This document shows positions 7,253 to 14,772 of a stretch of 38,481 nucleotides of DNA, piece after piece. The translations under genes were made by a program, and so were the position numbers. Location: contig NZ_JAKKFI010000124.1 of the NCBI RefSeq assembly GCF_022230955.1, positions 1 through 38,481 of the forward strand. The letters run 5' to 3'. The stretch's first letter is position 1, and every line of letters begins with the position of its first letter. The notes under the pieces are model-generated. The model did not search any database. It was not told where the DNA came from and saw only the letters and a list, made by a program, of their open reading frames with translations. This DNA is from Micromonospora cabrerizensis. Its GTDB lineage: Bacteria; Actinomycetota; Actinomycetes; Mycobacteriales; Micromonosporaceae.

Positions 7253-7689
7253 TCCGGCAGGTGGCTACGCAGGGCGGCGAACTGGGCCACGGTCAGGTAG
7301 GAGGGGTTGGCGGCCTGCGGCTGACGGAACACCTCCAGGTCGGCGAGTCGGTCGTCGGCACGCAACACCAGGCGGGGCACCCGGTCCCCGGTGGCGAGGA
7401 TGGGCAGGTCCAGTGGCACCGACCAGGGCTGCCCCGGAGGGGCCGGCTCGGCCGCACCGGTGACCTGTCCGACACCCCACACCCCGTACGGGAGTCGGGC
7501 CCGGCTGCCACTGGCCCAGAAGACCACAGGCTGCCCGGCGCGCATCAGCCTCGCCCGGTAGCCGGGGCGTACGCACCAGCTCGTCACCAGTGGCTCGGCG
7601 GCGAAGCGGGCGGTGAGGTCGACCAGGTCGGCGTTGCCCTTGATCAGCCAGGCGCCCAGGTCGTCGAGGCGTACCCGTGGCTCGGTCAT
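7249..7689 (-). CDS. EVE/PUA-like domain protein
   Basis: 146 residues, one domain. The features fit an EVE-like PUA-superfamily fold: LGAWLIKGNADLVDL at the start, TSWCVRPGYRARLMRAG, then VVFWASGSRARLPYGVWGVG. These folds bind modified bases in DNA or RNA and are often linked to restriction or RNA modification, but this member has no such neighbour. The ATG at 7689 follows GGAAG at a normal distance. A TTG at 7722 in the same frame would add 11 residues and abut the mannosyltransferase stop; it is less likely. It lies in a run of four minus-strand genes with a 4-bp overlap to the GNAT. Confidence 0.65.
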   Translation of the reverse strand: MTEPRVRLDDLGAWLIKGNADLVDLTARFAAEPLVTSWCVRPGYRARLMRAGQPVVFWASGSRARLPYGVWGVGQVTGAAEPAPPGQPWSVPLDLPILATGDRVPRLVLRADDRLADLEVFRQPQAANPSYLTVAQFAALRSHLPE

Positions 7690-7722
7690 CCGGTCTTCCT
7701 GCCCGCCCGGCGGCAGGCCCAA

Positions 7723-8949
7723 TCAGATGATCATGTGGGTCCAGTAGCTGAGCCAGAGCACGAACAGCGCGCCCTGCACCACGGCCAGCGTCGCGGTCAG
7801 CCACACGTCGACGCTGGCGCGGCGGGCCCACCGGGCCAGCACCAGAGCCACCGGGAAGGCGGCCAGCAGGTAGCGCAGCAGGCTCTTGTACACCGCCGGC
7901 CCCATCGACAGGGGCACCAGCACCATGAGGACGCCGTACACCAGGTAGGCGATCTCCCGGCGGCGGAACCCGGCGACCAGCACCGCCAGCACGCCCACGG
8001 CGAACCAGACCCGGGCGGCGTCTCGCGGCTCGCCGATCAGGCCGTTCCACAGCACCGGCAGCGGGTTCTGCACCTCGATGCCCCAGCCGGTCTCCTGGGC
8101 GTGCTGGTAGGCGAACCAGTCCCCGCCGCGCCACCGGCAGTACGCCATGAAGGTGAACCACCCGGCGGGCAGCAGCAGCAACGGCCAGCCGACGCGCAGG
8201 TAGCCGAGCAGGGCGCGCGGGCCGAGCCGCCAGTCGTGCTGACGGAGCAGCACCAGGGCCAACGGCAGCGCCACGAGCAGCCCGACGGAACGGCTCATCG
8301 CCACGAAGTAGCCGAGCACGCCGACCAGCAGCCAGCGGCGCCGCTCGGCGTAGTAGAAGGCGGCCAGCGCGAGACAGACGAACAGCGACTCGGTCAGCGC
8401 CGCCTGGAACAGGAACGCGGTCGGCAGCAGCACCAGGTACCGGGTGAACCGGCGGGCCGATTCCGCGTCACCGAGCAGCAGCTCGGCCAGTCGGTAGCCG
8501 TACCAGAGGGCCAGCAGGAACGCGACGTTGCTGATCACCAGCAGGGCCAGCGCGTTGTCGCCGCCGAGCACCGCGCCGAGGGGCCGGGCCAGGAACGGGT
8601 AGAGCAGGGGGAAGCCGAAGTCCCGCCACGGCCCGGTCAGGGGCAGCTCGCTCAGCCGCAGGTAGAGCAACGCGTCCCAGGCGAACCAGAAGGAGATCCA
8701 CCGGTGTCCGGAGATCTCCCGCTGCTGCGCCCACATCAGCGCCTCGTCCGCCGGCGGCGCCCCGGGAATCCCGTCCCAGGCGTGCAGGGCCAGCAGCCCG
8801 AGCAGCGTGAGCAGCACCTTCGCGCCGAGGAACAGACCGATGACGTACGGCCAGGGCGCCGGCACCCGGCGGGCCAGGCGCGCCCCGCCGAGGCCTGCCG
8901 TGGCCAGGCGGGCGGCCAGCGTCGCTGCGCCGCTCCGCCACCGGTGCAT
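7723..8949 (-). CDS. PIG-V-like mannosyltransferase (GT-C membrane protein)
   Basis: A 408-residue polytopic membrane protein with about ten hydrophobic segments, the first at residues 35-58. A large first external loop carries FAWDALLYLRLSE, the WD/Y motif of the GT-C PIG-V family, followed by FPLLYPFLARPLGAVLGGD. Further family-like stretches are LLPTAFLFQAALTESLF and YFVAMSRSVGLLVALPLALV. PIG-V relatives transfer mannose from a polyprenyl-phosphate donor to lipid or protein acceptors at the outer face of the membrane. The divergent partner at 9129 resembles sugar-nucleotide mutases, which suggests cell-envelope glycan work. The C-terminus ends in a helix and WTHMII. Confidence 0.82.
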   Translation of the reverse strand: MHRWRSGAATLAARLATAGLGGARLARRVPAPWPYVIGLFLGAKVLLTLLGLLALHAWDGIPGAPPADEALMWAQQREISGHRWISFWFAWDALLYLRLSELPLTGPWRDFGFPLLYPFLARPLGAVLGGDNALALLVISNVAFLLALWYGYRLAELLLGDAESARRFTRYLVLLPTAFLFQAALTESLFVCLALAAFYYAERRRWLLVGVLGYFVAMSRSVGLLVALPLALVLLRQHDWRLGPRALLGYLRVGWPLLLLPAGWFTFMAYCRWRGGDWFAYQHAQETGWGIEVQNPLPVLWNGLIGEPRDAARVWFAVGVLAVLVAGFRRREIAYLVYGVLMVLVPLSMGPAVYKSLLRYLLAAFPVALVLARWARRASVDVWLTATLAVVQGALFVLWLSYWTHMII

Positions 8950-9128
8950 CCGCCACGCTCCCCCACCTGCGTCGGCCCGCCCGCCGCCGCGCGGGGGTGT
9001 CGTCCTTCCCGTTGTACGCCGCCGTGCGCCACACCGAAGCGGAAACCAACCACCATCAAGGGTGACATTCGGCGCAGAACGGGTACGCGCCGCGCCTCAA
9101 CCATGACGGTGGCAGGGAGCGCGGCAGC

Positions 9129-10688
9129 ATGAGTGAGCAGCACGGCACGGTGATCATCGGTGCGGGGCCGGCAGGGCTCACGGCGGCGTACGAGCTACTC
9201 CGGCACGGTCGGCCGGTCCAGGTGTTCGAGGCCGACGAGGTGGTCGGCGGGATCAGCCGGACCGTGGAGCGCGACGGGTGGCGGTTCGACATCGGCGGGC
9301 ACCGGTTCTTCACGAAGGTGCCCCGGATGGAGGCGTTCTGGCACGAGATCCTGCCGGACGAGGACTTCCTGACCCGACCCCGGATGAGCCGGATCTTCTA
9401 CCGGGGTGCGCTGTTCAACTACCCGCTCAGCGCGATGAACGCCCTGCGCAACCTGGGCCTGCCGGAGGCGGCCCGCTGCCTCGGCTCGTACGCCCGGGCC
9501 CGCCTGCGCCCACCGAAGGACCAGTCGCACTTCGAGGGCTGGGTGTCGGCCCGGTTCGGCTGGCGGCTCTACTCGATCTTCTTCAAGACGTACACCGAGA
9601 AGGTCTGGGGGATGCCGGCCGACCGGTTGCAGGCCGACTGGGCCGCCCAGCGGATCAAGAACCTGTCGCTGGCGACGGCGATCCGCAACGCGCTCCTGCC
9701 CAGCCGGCGACGCACGGACGTGACCAGCCTGATCGAGGAGTTCCAGTACCCGAAGTACGGGCCGGGGATGATGTGGGAACGCTGCGCCGAGCAGGTCCGC
9801 AAGCGGGGCGGGCAGTTGTCGACCGGCACCTGGGTGACCGCCGTGCACCGTGACCCGAAGCGACGGCGGGCGATCAGCGTGACGGTCGACGGCGCGGGTG
9901 GGCAGCGCACCCATCCGGCCGACGACGTGATCTCGTCGATGCCGATCTCGGAGCTGGTGGCCGCGCTGCGTCCGCCGGCACCGCCGGAGGTGCTGGCCTG
10001 CGCCGCCGACCTGCGCTACCGCGACTTTCTGACGGTCGCGCTGGTGGTGCCGGCGGAGTTCTCGTTCCCCGACAACTGGATCTACGTACACGACCCGGGG
10101 GTGCGGGTGGGCCGGATCCAGAACTTCGGCTCCTGGTCGCCGTACCTCGTCAAGGACGGGCGCACCTGCCTCGGCCTCGAGTACTTCGTGTTCGAGGACG
10201 ACGAGATGTGGCGTACCCCGGATGCCGACCTCGTGGCGTTGGCGACCGGGGAGCTGGAGCGGTTGGGGTTGGTGCGACCCGGTGTGGTGGAGGCCGGCTA
10301 CGTCGTGCGGATGCCGAAGGCCTACCCGGTGTACGACGAGCGCTACCAGCACAACGTGGACGTCATCCGTGCCTGGCTGGCCGAGGCGGTGCCGAACGTG
10401 CACCCGGTGGGCCGCAACGGCATGCACCGCTACAACAACCAGGACCACTCGATGCTGACCGCGATGCTCACGGCCGAGAACATCGCCACCGGCAGCACGC
10501 ACGACGTCTGGTCGGTCAACGTCGAGCAGGACTACCACGAGGAGTCCTCCGGCGGCGACGGTCGACGGGGCACGGGCCGGGACGCGCCGGTGGTACCCAG
10601 CCGGATCATCGCGGCGCCGATCAGCGCGCCCGAGGGTGTCGGTGCCGCCGGGAGCGGCGACCGGCCGAGGCAGGTGCCGCTGGGCTGA
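9129..10688 (+). CDS. FAD-dependent oxidoreductase, UDP-galactopyranose-mutase-related
   Basis: 519 residues. The N-terminal FAD-binding Rossmann motif is VIIGAGPAGLTAAYELL (8-24), followed by VFEADEVVGGISRTV and the FDIGGHRFF signature of the UDP-galactopyranose mutase/amine-oxidase group. The FNYPL and FKTYTEKVWGMPADRL segments resemble UDP-galactopyranose mutases and related glycan proteins. The conserved C-terminal part is GRNGMHRYNNQDHSMLTAML. Residues after about 468 are a Gly/Ser/Pro-rich tail without fold. It is probably soluble and acts on a nucleotide- or lipid-linked sugar. It is divergent from the PIG-V-like gene across a 179-bp promoter region. The exact substrate is not determinable. 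Confidence 0.8.
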   Translation: MSEQHGTVIIGAGPAGLTAAYELLRHGRPVQVFEADEVVGGISRTVERDGWRFDIGGHRFFTKVPRMEAFWHEILPDEDFLTRPRMSRIFYRGALFNYPLSAMNALRNLGLPEAARCLGSYARARLRPPKDQSHFEGWVSARFGWRLYSIFFKTYTEKVWGMPADRLQADWAAQRIKNLSLATAIRNALLPSRRRTDVTSLIEEFQYPKYGPGMMWERCAEQVRKRGGQLSTGTWVTAVHRDPKRRRAISVTVDGAGGQRTHPADDVISSMPISELVAALRPPAPPEVLACAADLRYRDFLTVALVVPAEFSFPDNWIYVHDPGVRVGRIQNFGSWSPYLVKDGRTCLGLEYFVFEDDEMWRTPDADLVALATGELERLGLVRPGVVEAGYVVRMPKAYPVYDERYQHNVDVIRAWLAEAVPNVHPVGRNGMHRYNNQDHSMLTAMLTAENIATGSTHDVWSVNVEQDYHEESSGGDGRRGTGRDAPVVPSRIIAAPISAPEGVGAAGSGDRPRQVPLG

Positions 10689-10737
10689 CGGCCGGCCGCA
10701 CAGCGGCGATCCCCGACCTGCTGGCACAGTGCGTCGA

Positions 10738-11325
10738 TCAGTGACCCTTGGGCGATGCCTCGGCCGCAGTCGTGGCGGGCTTTCGCTTCATCATCCATTC
10801 GACCGGCCAGACGCCGTCGGTCAGTCTGGCGTCGGGGATGTCCAGACTTCGGCGCGCCGCGGCATAGAACTCGGTACGGGCACGGCTGGCCGTCGCCACG
10901 GCCTCCTCCCAGCCAGCGGCATCAGCTTCCTCGATCCAACCATGCGCGTACCACTCCATGAGCCACACGCTCCGGTGCCAGGTGCGGGCCGCCTCCACCG
11001 ATGCGGGATCCCCCAGCAGCAGGACGTGCTCCCAGTCCCGCTCCCGCTGGGCAGCCGCCGCTTCCAGTTGCGGCAGGCCGTCCTCGGGAGACAACGGCGG
11101 GGTCTGCGCATGAAGGCCCCTGCTGGCGGCGATTCTGTTCGACAGCTGGTAGCAGGCCTTGATGGCCCGACCGTAGGCCGCGTAGGCGGCCGACCGCTGC
11201 TCGAACAGTTTCGCCGCGTGGTCACGTCGGAAACGTGCCCGGTCGTTCAGTCCGCTTCCCAGAAACGACAGGACCGCGCCGGCCAGCACGGCTCCCACCG
11301 TGATGAGCTGCTGAGTCACATCCAT
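10738..11325 (-). CDS. Hypothetical protein with N-terminal membrane anchor
   Basis: 195 residues, not recognised. Residues 5-25 (QQLITVGAVLAGAVLSFLGS) are a single membrane helix. The rest is soluble, mostly helical and rich in Ala, Arg and Glu, with several Trp residues near WEHVLLLGD, TWHRSVWLMEWYAHGW and WPVEWMMKRK. The first helix followed by a basic stretch (NDRARFRRDH) resembles small actinobacterial proteins anchored with a cytoplasmic helical domain. The ATG at 11325 has GAGGAGG eight bases upstream. It lies 67 bp after the PH/YcxB-like gene on the same strand and may be co-transcribed with it. Confidence 0.72.
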   Translation of the reverse strand: MDVTQQLITVGAVLAGAVLSFLGSGLNDRARFRRDHAAKLFEQRSAAYAAYGRAIKACYQLSNRIAASRGLHAQTPPLSPEDGLPQLEAAAAQRERDWEHVLLLGDPASVEAARTWHRSVWLMEWYAHGWIEEADAAGWEEAVATASRARTEFYAAARRSLDIPDARLTDGVWPVEWMMKRKPATTAAEASPKGH

Positions 11326-11392
11326 CGGGACGGCCTCCTCGTCGGCGGCCCTCAGCGTGGCAGGTGGTGTCGAACGCGCCAGGCGTCCGAGG

Positions 11393-11890
11393 TCACCGAT
11401 GGTGAAGCAGGCCTCGCTCGACCATATGGGCTCGCAACGTTTCGGCATCCTCGGCGGACATCAACCAGCGTGGGATCACGGTGGCCGGCATCCGGCCGAC
11501 GTACACGATCCAGAAGTCTCGTGTGTCCTTGACCTGGGCGACCCCGTCCCAGGCGATGCCGCCGGACTCCGAGCCGCTGCGCATCATGATGTTGTCGTCG
11601 GTGATGTCGTAGGCGCCGTCGACGGCATAGCCACTGGAACGACGTCGGGCACGCAACCGCACCCACGGCCAGTAGAGCATCGACAGCACGCCACCCACGA
11701 TCATCGTCACCCACAGCGGCGAAATCTGCTCGCCCCACGAGAAACCCCTCGACAGCGCCAGGCCGATCGCTCCGACCGCCGTCAGCGCCGCACCGATGTA
11801 GCTGAACGTGCGCAGCCGGACACTGCCGAGCGCAGCGGCCACGCGGCCCGGGTAGGCGGGATCGGCGGGGACGTCAAATCGGATGTGCAC
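11393..11890 (-). CDS. YcxB-like (PH-fold) membrane protein
   Basis: 165 residues. Two hydrophobic helices near residues 28-45 and 55-74 (FSYIGAALTAVGAIGLAL, then ISPLWVTMIVGGVLSMLYWP) are followed by a small beta-rich domain: YDITDDNIMMRSGSESGGIA, WDGVAQVKDTRDFWIVYV and ATVIPRWLM. That is the layout of YcxB-like proteins, a bacterial PH-type domain. Function is unknown. The GTG start at 11890 has no Shine-Dalgarno, but TATCGT lies exactly six bases before it, so a leaderless transcript is likely. It is followed by the anchored hypothetical gene. Confidence 0.72.
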   Translation of the reverse strand: MHIRFDVPADPAYPGRVAAALGSVRLRTFSYIGAALTAVGAIGLALSRGFSWGEQISPLWVTMIVGGVLSMLYWPWVRLRARRRSSGYAVDGAYDITDDNIMMRSGSESGGIAWDGVAQVKDTRDFWIVYVGRMPATVIPRWLMSAEDAETLRAHMVERGLLHHR

Positions 11891-11896
11891 GTCAGA

Positions 11897-11902
11897 ACGA
11901 TA
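11897..11902 (-). promoter_or_regulatory. -10 element for a leaderless transcript
   Basis: On the minus strand TATCGT is followed by TCTGAC and the GTG at 11890. The spacing and the absence of a ribosome-binding site fit the TANNNT-N6-start pattern. Confidence 0.5.
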
Positions 11903-11999
11903 GTGCCCCGCACCACGTCCGGGCCTGGCGGACACCGAACCGTCGGTGTGCGGGCCGGGTGCTGTGACATATCGCCCACACCGAGCGGTGAGCCGATGC

Positions 12000-12806
12000 C
12001 TAGGTGCAGTAGGCCACCGTGGCGTCATCCGGGACCTGAGCGGCTGCGGCACCACGGCCGTGGGCTTCGGCCTGCCGGACGCGGCGGATGACACCGGATG
12101 GGCCGTCGGCGGCGAGCAGTTCCAGCACGCCCGGCCAGTCGGTGAGGCCGTACGGGCTGACGATGCGGCTGGCACCGTTGCTGAGCAGCGCGGCCCCGTT
12201 CAGGTCAGCGAGGGAACGGCTGCCGGTCACCGCCTCCCGGGCCGCGTGCGGGTCGTCCTTGGCGATCCAGTAGCCGCCGGCCTGGTTGCGGCGGGCACGC
12301 AGCGCCTGGGCGCAGGAGTCGCGGATGCGCTCGTACTCCGGGGTTCCGGGTGGAATCCCCTCCAGGGGTGTCGAGCAGTCACGCCGGGCGGTGACCTCAC
12401 GGTCGTCGGTGATCACCTGAGGTCCGCCGCGGGCCGGGTCGAGGATGAGGAACGAGTCCGCGAGCAGCAGATAGTCCAGGCGGTCCTGGTACGCGCGCAG
12501 CACCGCGACGGTGGCCTGCGGGCTGCGCGGGTCTGCGATGTCGCAGGTGTCGCCGTGCTCGGCGGCTGTCTCGCCGATGGCGGTGGCGAGGACGGTCGTG
12601 AGGGCCTGCCCGTCGTCGCGCGCCAGGTGGCCGAGCAGGGCTCCGCCGAGGCGGCGCGTGTACCAGGCGACCCCGTGGAAGCAGAGCGACTCGGCTCCGG
12701 GGATGCCGGCACCGTCGAGCAGGACGACAGCGCCGGGAACCGCGCCGACGAAGTCCTCGTTCGGCCGACCGGCCCGACCGGCGCTCGTTGCCAGGTTGAC
12801 CCGCAC
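12000..12806 (-). CDS. PP2C-like protein phosphatase domain protein
   Basis: 268 residues. The PP2C metal-binding layout can be traced: RPNEDF near residue 14, VVLLDGAGIPG near residue 28 and DDATVAYC at the C-terminus. The middle is atypical (VAWYTRRLGGALLGHLARDD, DCSTPLEGIPPGTPEYERIR), so it is a divergent member, perhaps cutting small phosphoesters or phosphoproteins. It may not be an active phosphatase. The GTG start at 12806 follows GGAGAGGAAG by seven bases. It is divergent from the mycothiol-dependent enzyme gene and 109 bp upstream of the YcxB-like gene on the same strand. Confidence 0.65.
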   Translation of the reverse strand: MRVNLATSAGRAGRPNEDFVGAVPGAVVLLDGAGIPGAESLCFHGVAWYTRRLGGALLGHLARDDGQALTTVLATAIGETAAEHGDTCDIADPRSPQATVAVLRAYQDRLDYLLLADSFLILDPARGGPQVITDDREVTARRDCSTPLEGIPPGTPEYERIRDSCAQALRARRNQAGGYWIAKDDPHAAREAVTGSRSLADLNGAALLSNGASRIVSPYGLTDWPGVLELLAADGPSGVIRRVRQAEAHGRGAAAAQVPDDATVAYCT

Positions 12807-12893
12807 GTGTGCGCTTCCTCTCCGGGTGGGAGCAGGGCGATGGAGTCCGACGTGCCGGCGGGAAAACCCATGTCCAGTTGTCGGAGCGCGGTG

Positions 12894-12899
12894 TAGACA
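12894..12899 (+). promoter_or_regulatory. -10-like element for a leaderless transcript
   Basis: TAGACA is followed by six bases and the GTG at 12906. It lacks the final T of the consensus, but there is no Shine-Dalgarno at this start, so leaderless translation is plausible. Confidence 0.35.
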
Positions 12900-12905
12900 G
12901 ACAGC

Positions 12906-13673
12906 GTGACAGAGGCTCTGGACTTCCCCGTACTCCTGCGGTTGATCGACGAACGGGCGGTCGCGTTCCGGGCTGCGGTCGCCTCCGCGCCCAACCTTCA
13001 GGCCCAGGTGCCCACCTGCCCGGAATGGACGCTGTGGGATCTCGTGCAGCACCTGGGCAACGGGCAGCGCCGCTGGGCCGCCACCGTCGCTGCCGGGCCC
13101 GCCGACGCTCCCCCGACCCGGACCGCTGCGGAGGTCGCCCGGGAGCGCGATGCCCTGCTGGCATGGTCGGCCGAGTCCACGCAGCGGTTGCTGGGCGCGT
13201 TGCGGGAGTCCGGCCCGGACCGCGGGTGCTGGACGTGGTGGGGCGGGTCGGACTCGCCGCAGTCCTCCGGTGCCGTCGCCCGGCACCAGCTCCAGGAGGT
13301 CGCCGTGCACACCTACGACGCCCAGGCCACCCTCGGTGCGCCAGGGCCGCTGCCGCAGCAGGTGGCGCTCGACGGTGTCGACGAGTTCGTGTCGACCTGC
13401 TGCGCCGGGCCGTCCCCCTGGCCCCATGAGCCCTGTGCCGTCGACTACCACGCCTTCGAGGGCGGGTCCTGGCGCCTGTCGCTCTCCACCGACGGCGTAC
13501 GGGTCACTCGTCCCACCGTTACCGACCCACCGGGCGCGGCCGACGCCGCCCTGCGGGGCACGGCCAGTGACCTGGTGCTGGCCCTGTACGGGCGTGTCCC
13601 GGCGGACACTCTGAAGCTCGACGGCGATGGCCGGATCTTCGACCAGCTCCTGGCCTGGGACCCGGACGCGTAG
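12906..13673 (+). CDS. Maleylpyruvate isomerase family mycothiol-dependent enzyme
   Basis: 255 residues. The N-terminal DinB/MDMPI-like four-helix bundle reads LLRLIDERAVAFRAAVASAP, VPTCPEWTLWDLVQHLGNGQ and VARHQLQEVAVHTYDAQATLG. The His of QHLG and the HQLQEVAVHTYDA segment supply the usual three metal ligands. The C-terminal third (GGSWRLSLSTDGVRVTRP, ALRGTASDLVLALYGRVPAD) is the SCP2-like domain of this family. Members use mycothiol, the actinobacterial thiol, as cofactor in isomerisation or conjugation. The substrate here is unknown. The start is a GTG without ribosome-binding site. The pairing with a divergent PP2C-like gene gives no clue to its role. Confidence 0.87.
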   Translation: MTEALDFPVLLRLIDERAVAFRAAVASAPNLQAQVPTCPEWTLWDLVQHLGNGQRRWAATVAAGPADAPPTRTAAEVARERDALLAWSAESTQRLLGALRESGPDRGCWTWWGGSDSPQSSGAVARHQLQEVAVHTYDAQATLGAPGPLPQQVALDGVDEFVSTCCAGPSPWPHEPCAVDYHAFEGGSWRLSLSTDGVRVTRPTVTDPPGAADAALRGTASDLVLALYGRVPADTLKLDGDGRIFDQLLAWDPDA

Positions 13674-13688
13674 GACGGGACGAACTGG

Positions 13689-14534
13689 TCAGGGTTTGCG
13701 GGCCACCGCACCGTAGATCGAGGCGTCCGCCAGGGACGGTCGTTGCTCCGGCGGCACCTGCGGGCGCCACTCGGTGACCGGCACGATGCCGGGCTCGGCC
13801 AGCTCCAGGCCGGTGAAGAAGCGGGCGAACTCGGCCCGGTCGCGGGGCACGGCGTCCTGCTTCATCCGGCCGGAGGCGAACTCGGCGTACATCCGCTCGA
13901 CGATCTCGGTGGGGATGTGGTCGGTGGTGAAGTGCGTCAGCGTCAGCCAACTGCCGGACGGCAGCGCGTCGAGCAGCCGGGCGACGTGCTCGTGGGGGCG
14001 GTCGTCGTCGGTCAGGAAGTGCGTCACGGCGATCAGCACCAGAGCCACCGGTTGGGTAAGGTCCAGTGTGGTGTGCAGCTGCGGGTCGGCGAGGATCTTC
14101 TCCGGGTCGCGCAGGTCGGCGTCGAGGTAGGCGGTGGCGCCGGCCGGGTCGCTGGTCAACAGCGCCCGGGCGTGGACCAGCACCATCGGGTCGTTGTCGA
14201 CGTAGACCACCCGGGACTCGGGCGCGACGGACTGCGCCACCTCGTGGGTGTTGTCGGCGCTCGGGATGCCGGTGCCGATGTCGAGGAACTGCCGGACGCC
14301 GGCCTCCTCGGCGAGAAACCGGACGGCACGGCCGAGGAAGGCCCGGTTCTCCCGGGCGAGAGTGCGCACCCCCGGATAGACGGCGGCGATCTGGTCGCCG
14401 GACTCCCGGTCGACGGCGAAGTTGTCCTTGCCGCCGAGCCAGTAGTTGTAGCGGCGGGCCGGATGCACCGTCGTGGTGTCGATCCGATCGGCACCCCGAC
14501 CCTCGGGTGATTCCGACGTGGACGGCACCGTCAC
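13689..14534 (-). CDS. SAM-dependent methyltransferase, DUF574 family
   Basis: About 281 residues from the GTG at 14534. This is the actinobacterial DUF574 group (PF04672). The hallmarks are HPARRYNYWLGGKDNFAVDR near the start, RAFLGRAVRFLAEEAGVRQF, the SAM-binding motif I FLDIGTGIPSADNTHEVAQ and the motif II acid region VVYVDNDPMVLVHARALL. The C-terminal half contains LVLIAVTHFLTDDDRPHEHV. Substrates are unknown for the family. GGGGAGG precedes two GTG codons, at 14534 and 14528, and either may be the start. A TTG at 14552 lies upstream of the Shine-Dalgarno and is unlikely. Confidence 0.88.
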   Translation of the reverse strand: MTVPSTSESPEGRGADRIDTTTVHPARRYNYWLGGKDNFAVDRESGDQIAAVYPGVRTLARENRAFLGRAVRFLAEEAGVRQFLDIGTGIPSADNTHEVAQSVAPESRVVYVDNDPMVLVHARALLTSDPAGATAYLDADLRDPEKILADPQLHTTLDLTQPVALVLIAVTHFLTDDDRPHEHVARLLDALPSGSWLTLTHFTTDHIPTEIVERMYAEFASGRMKQDAVPRDRAEFARFFTGLELAEPGIVPVTEWRPQVPPEQRPSLADASIYGAVARKP

Positions 14535-14658
14535 GAGACCTCCCCAGGTCAACCGGCTGCGCCACCGCCTGGCGCGACGCGCGATCTGACCATGGTAGGT
14601 GCTGAGCGTGGGAGCCCGGGGCCCGTCCGGGCCCGCGGGAAGAGCGGCGACACCGCAG

Positions 14659-14670
14659 GAAACCGCTTAC
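14659..14670. promoter_or_regulatory. LacI-type operator, upstream copy
   Basis: GAAACCGCTTAC matches the palindrome GAAAGCGCTTTC (14725-14736) at 10 of 12 positions. It lies 10 bp upstream of the -35 box of the ThuA-gene promoter. Confidence 0.55.
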
Positions 14671-14680
14671 CAGTACGCTA

Positions 14681-14710
14681 TTGACGGTCGTCACTGGCTG
14701 TCAGTACCGT
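14681..14710 (+). promoter_or_regulatory. Promoter of the ThuA/sugar dehydrogenase gene
   Basis: TTGACG (14681-14686), an 18-bp spacer and TACCGT (14705-14710) form a housekeeping-type promoter. Transcription would start near 14717, giving a leader of about 55 nt. It closely resembles the cupin promoter at 34450-34421 in hexamers, spacer length and operator distance. Confidence 0.65.
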
Positions 14711-14724
14711 TGTGCGGGCAGCGA

Positions 14725-14736
14725 GAAAGCGCTTTC
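14725..14736. promoter_or_regulatory. LacI-type operator, perfect palindrome
   Basis: GAAAGCGCTTTC is a perfect 12-bp palindrome with a central CG, as is typical of LacI-family operators. It begins 14 bp after the -10 box, just past the expected transcription start, where a bound repressor would block RNA polymerase. Confidence 0.72.
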
Positions 14737-14772
14737 CGACCCCTCACCGTCCGACAGGGAGCGAGCGCCCCC

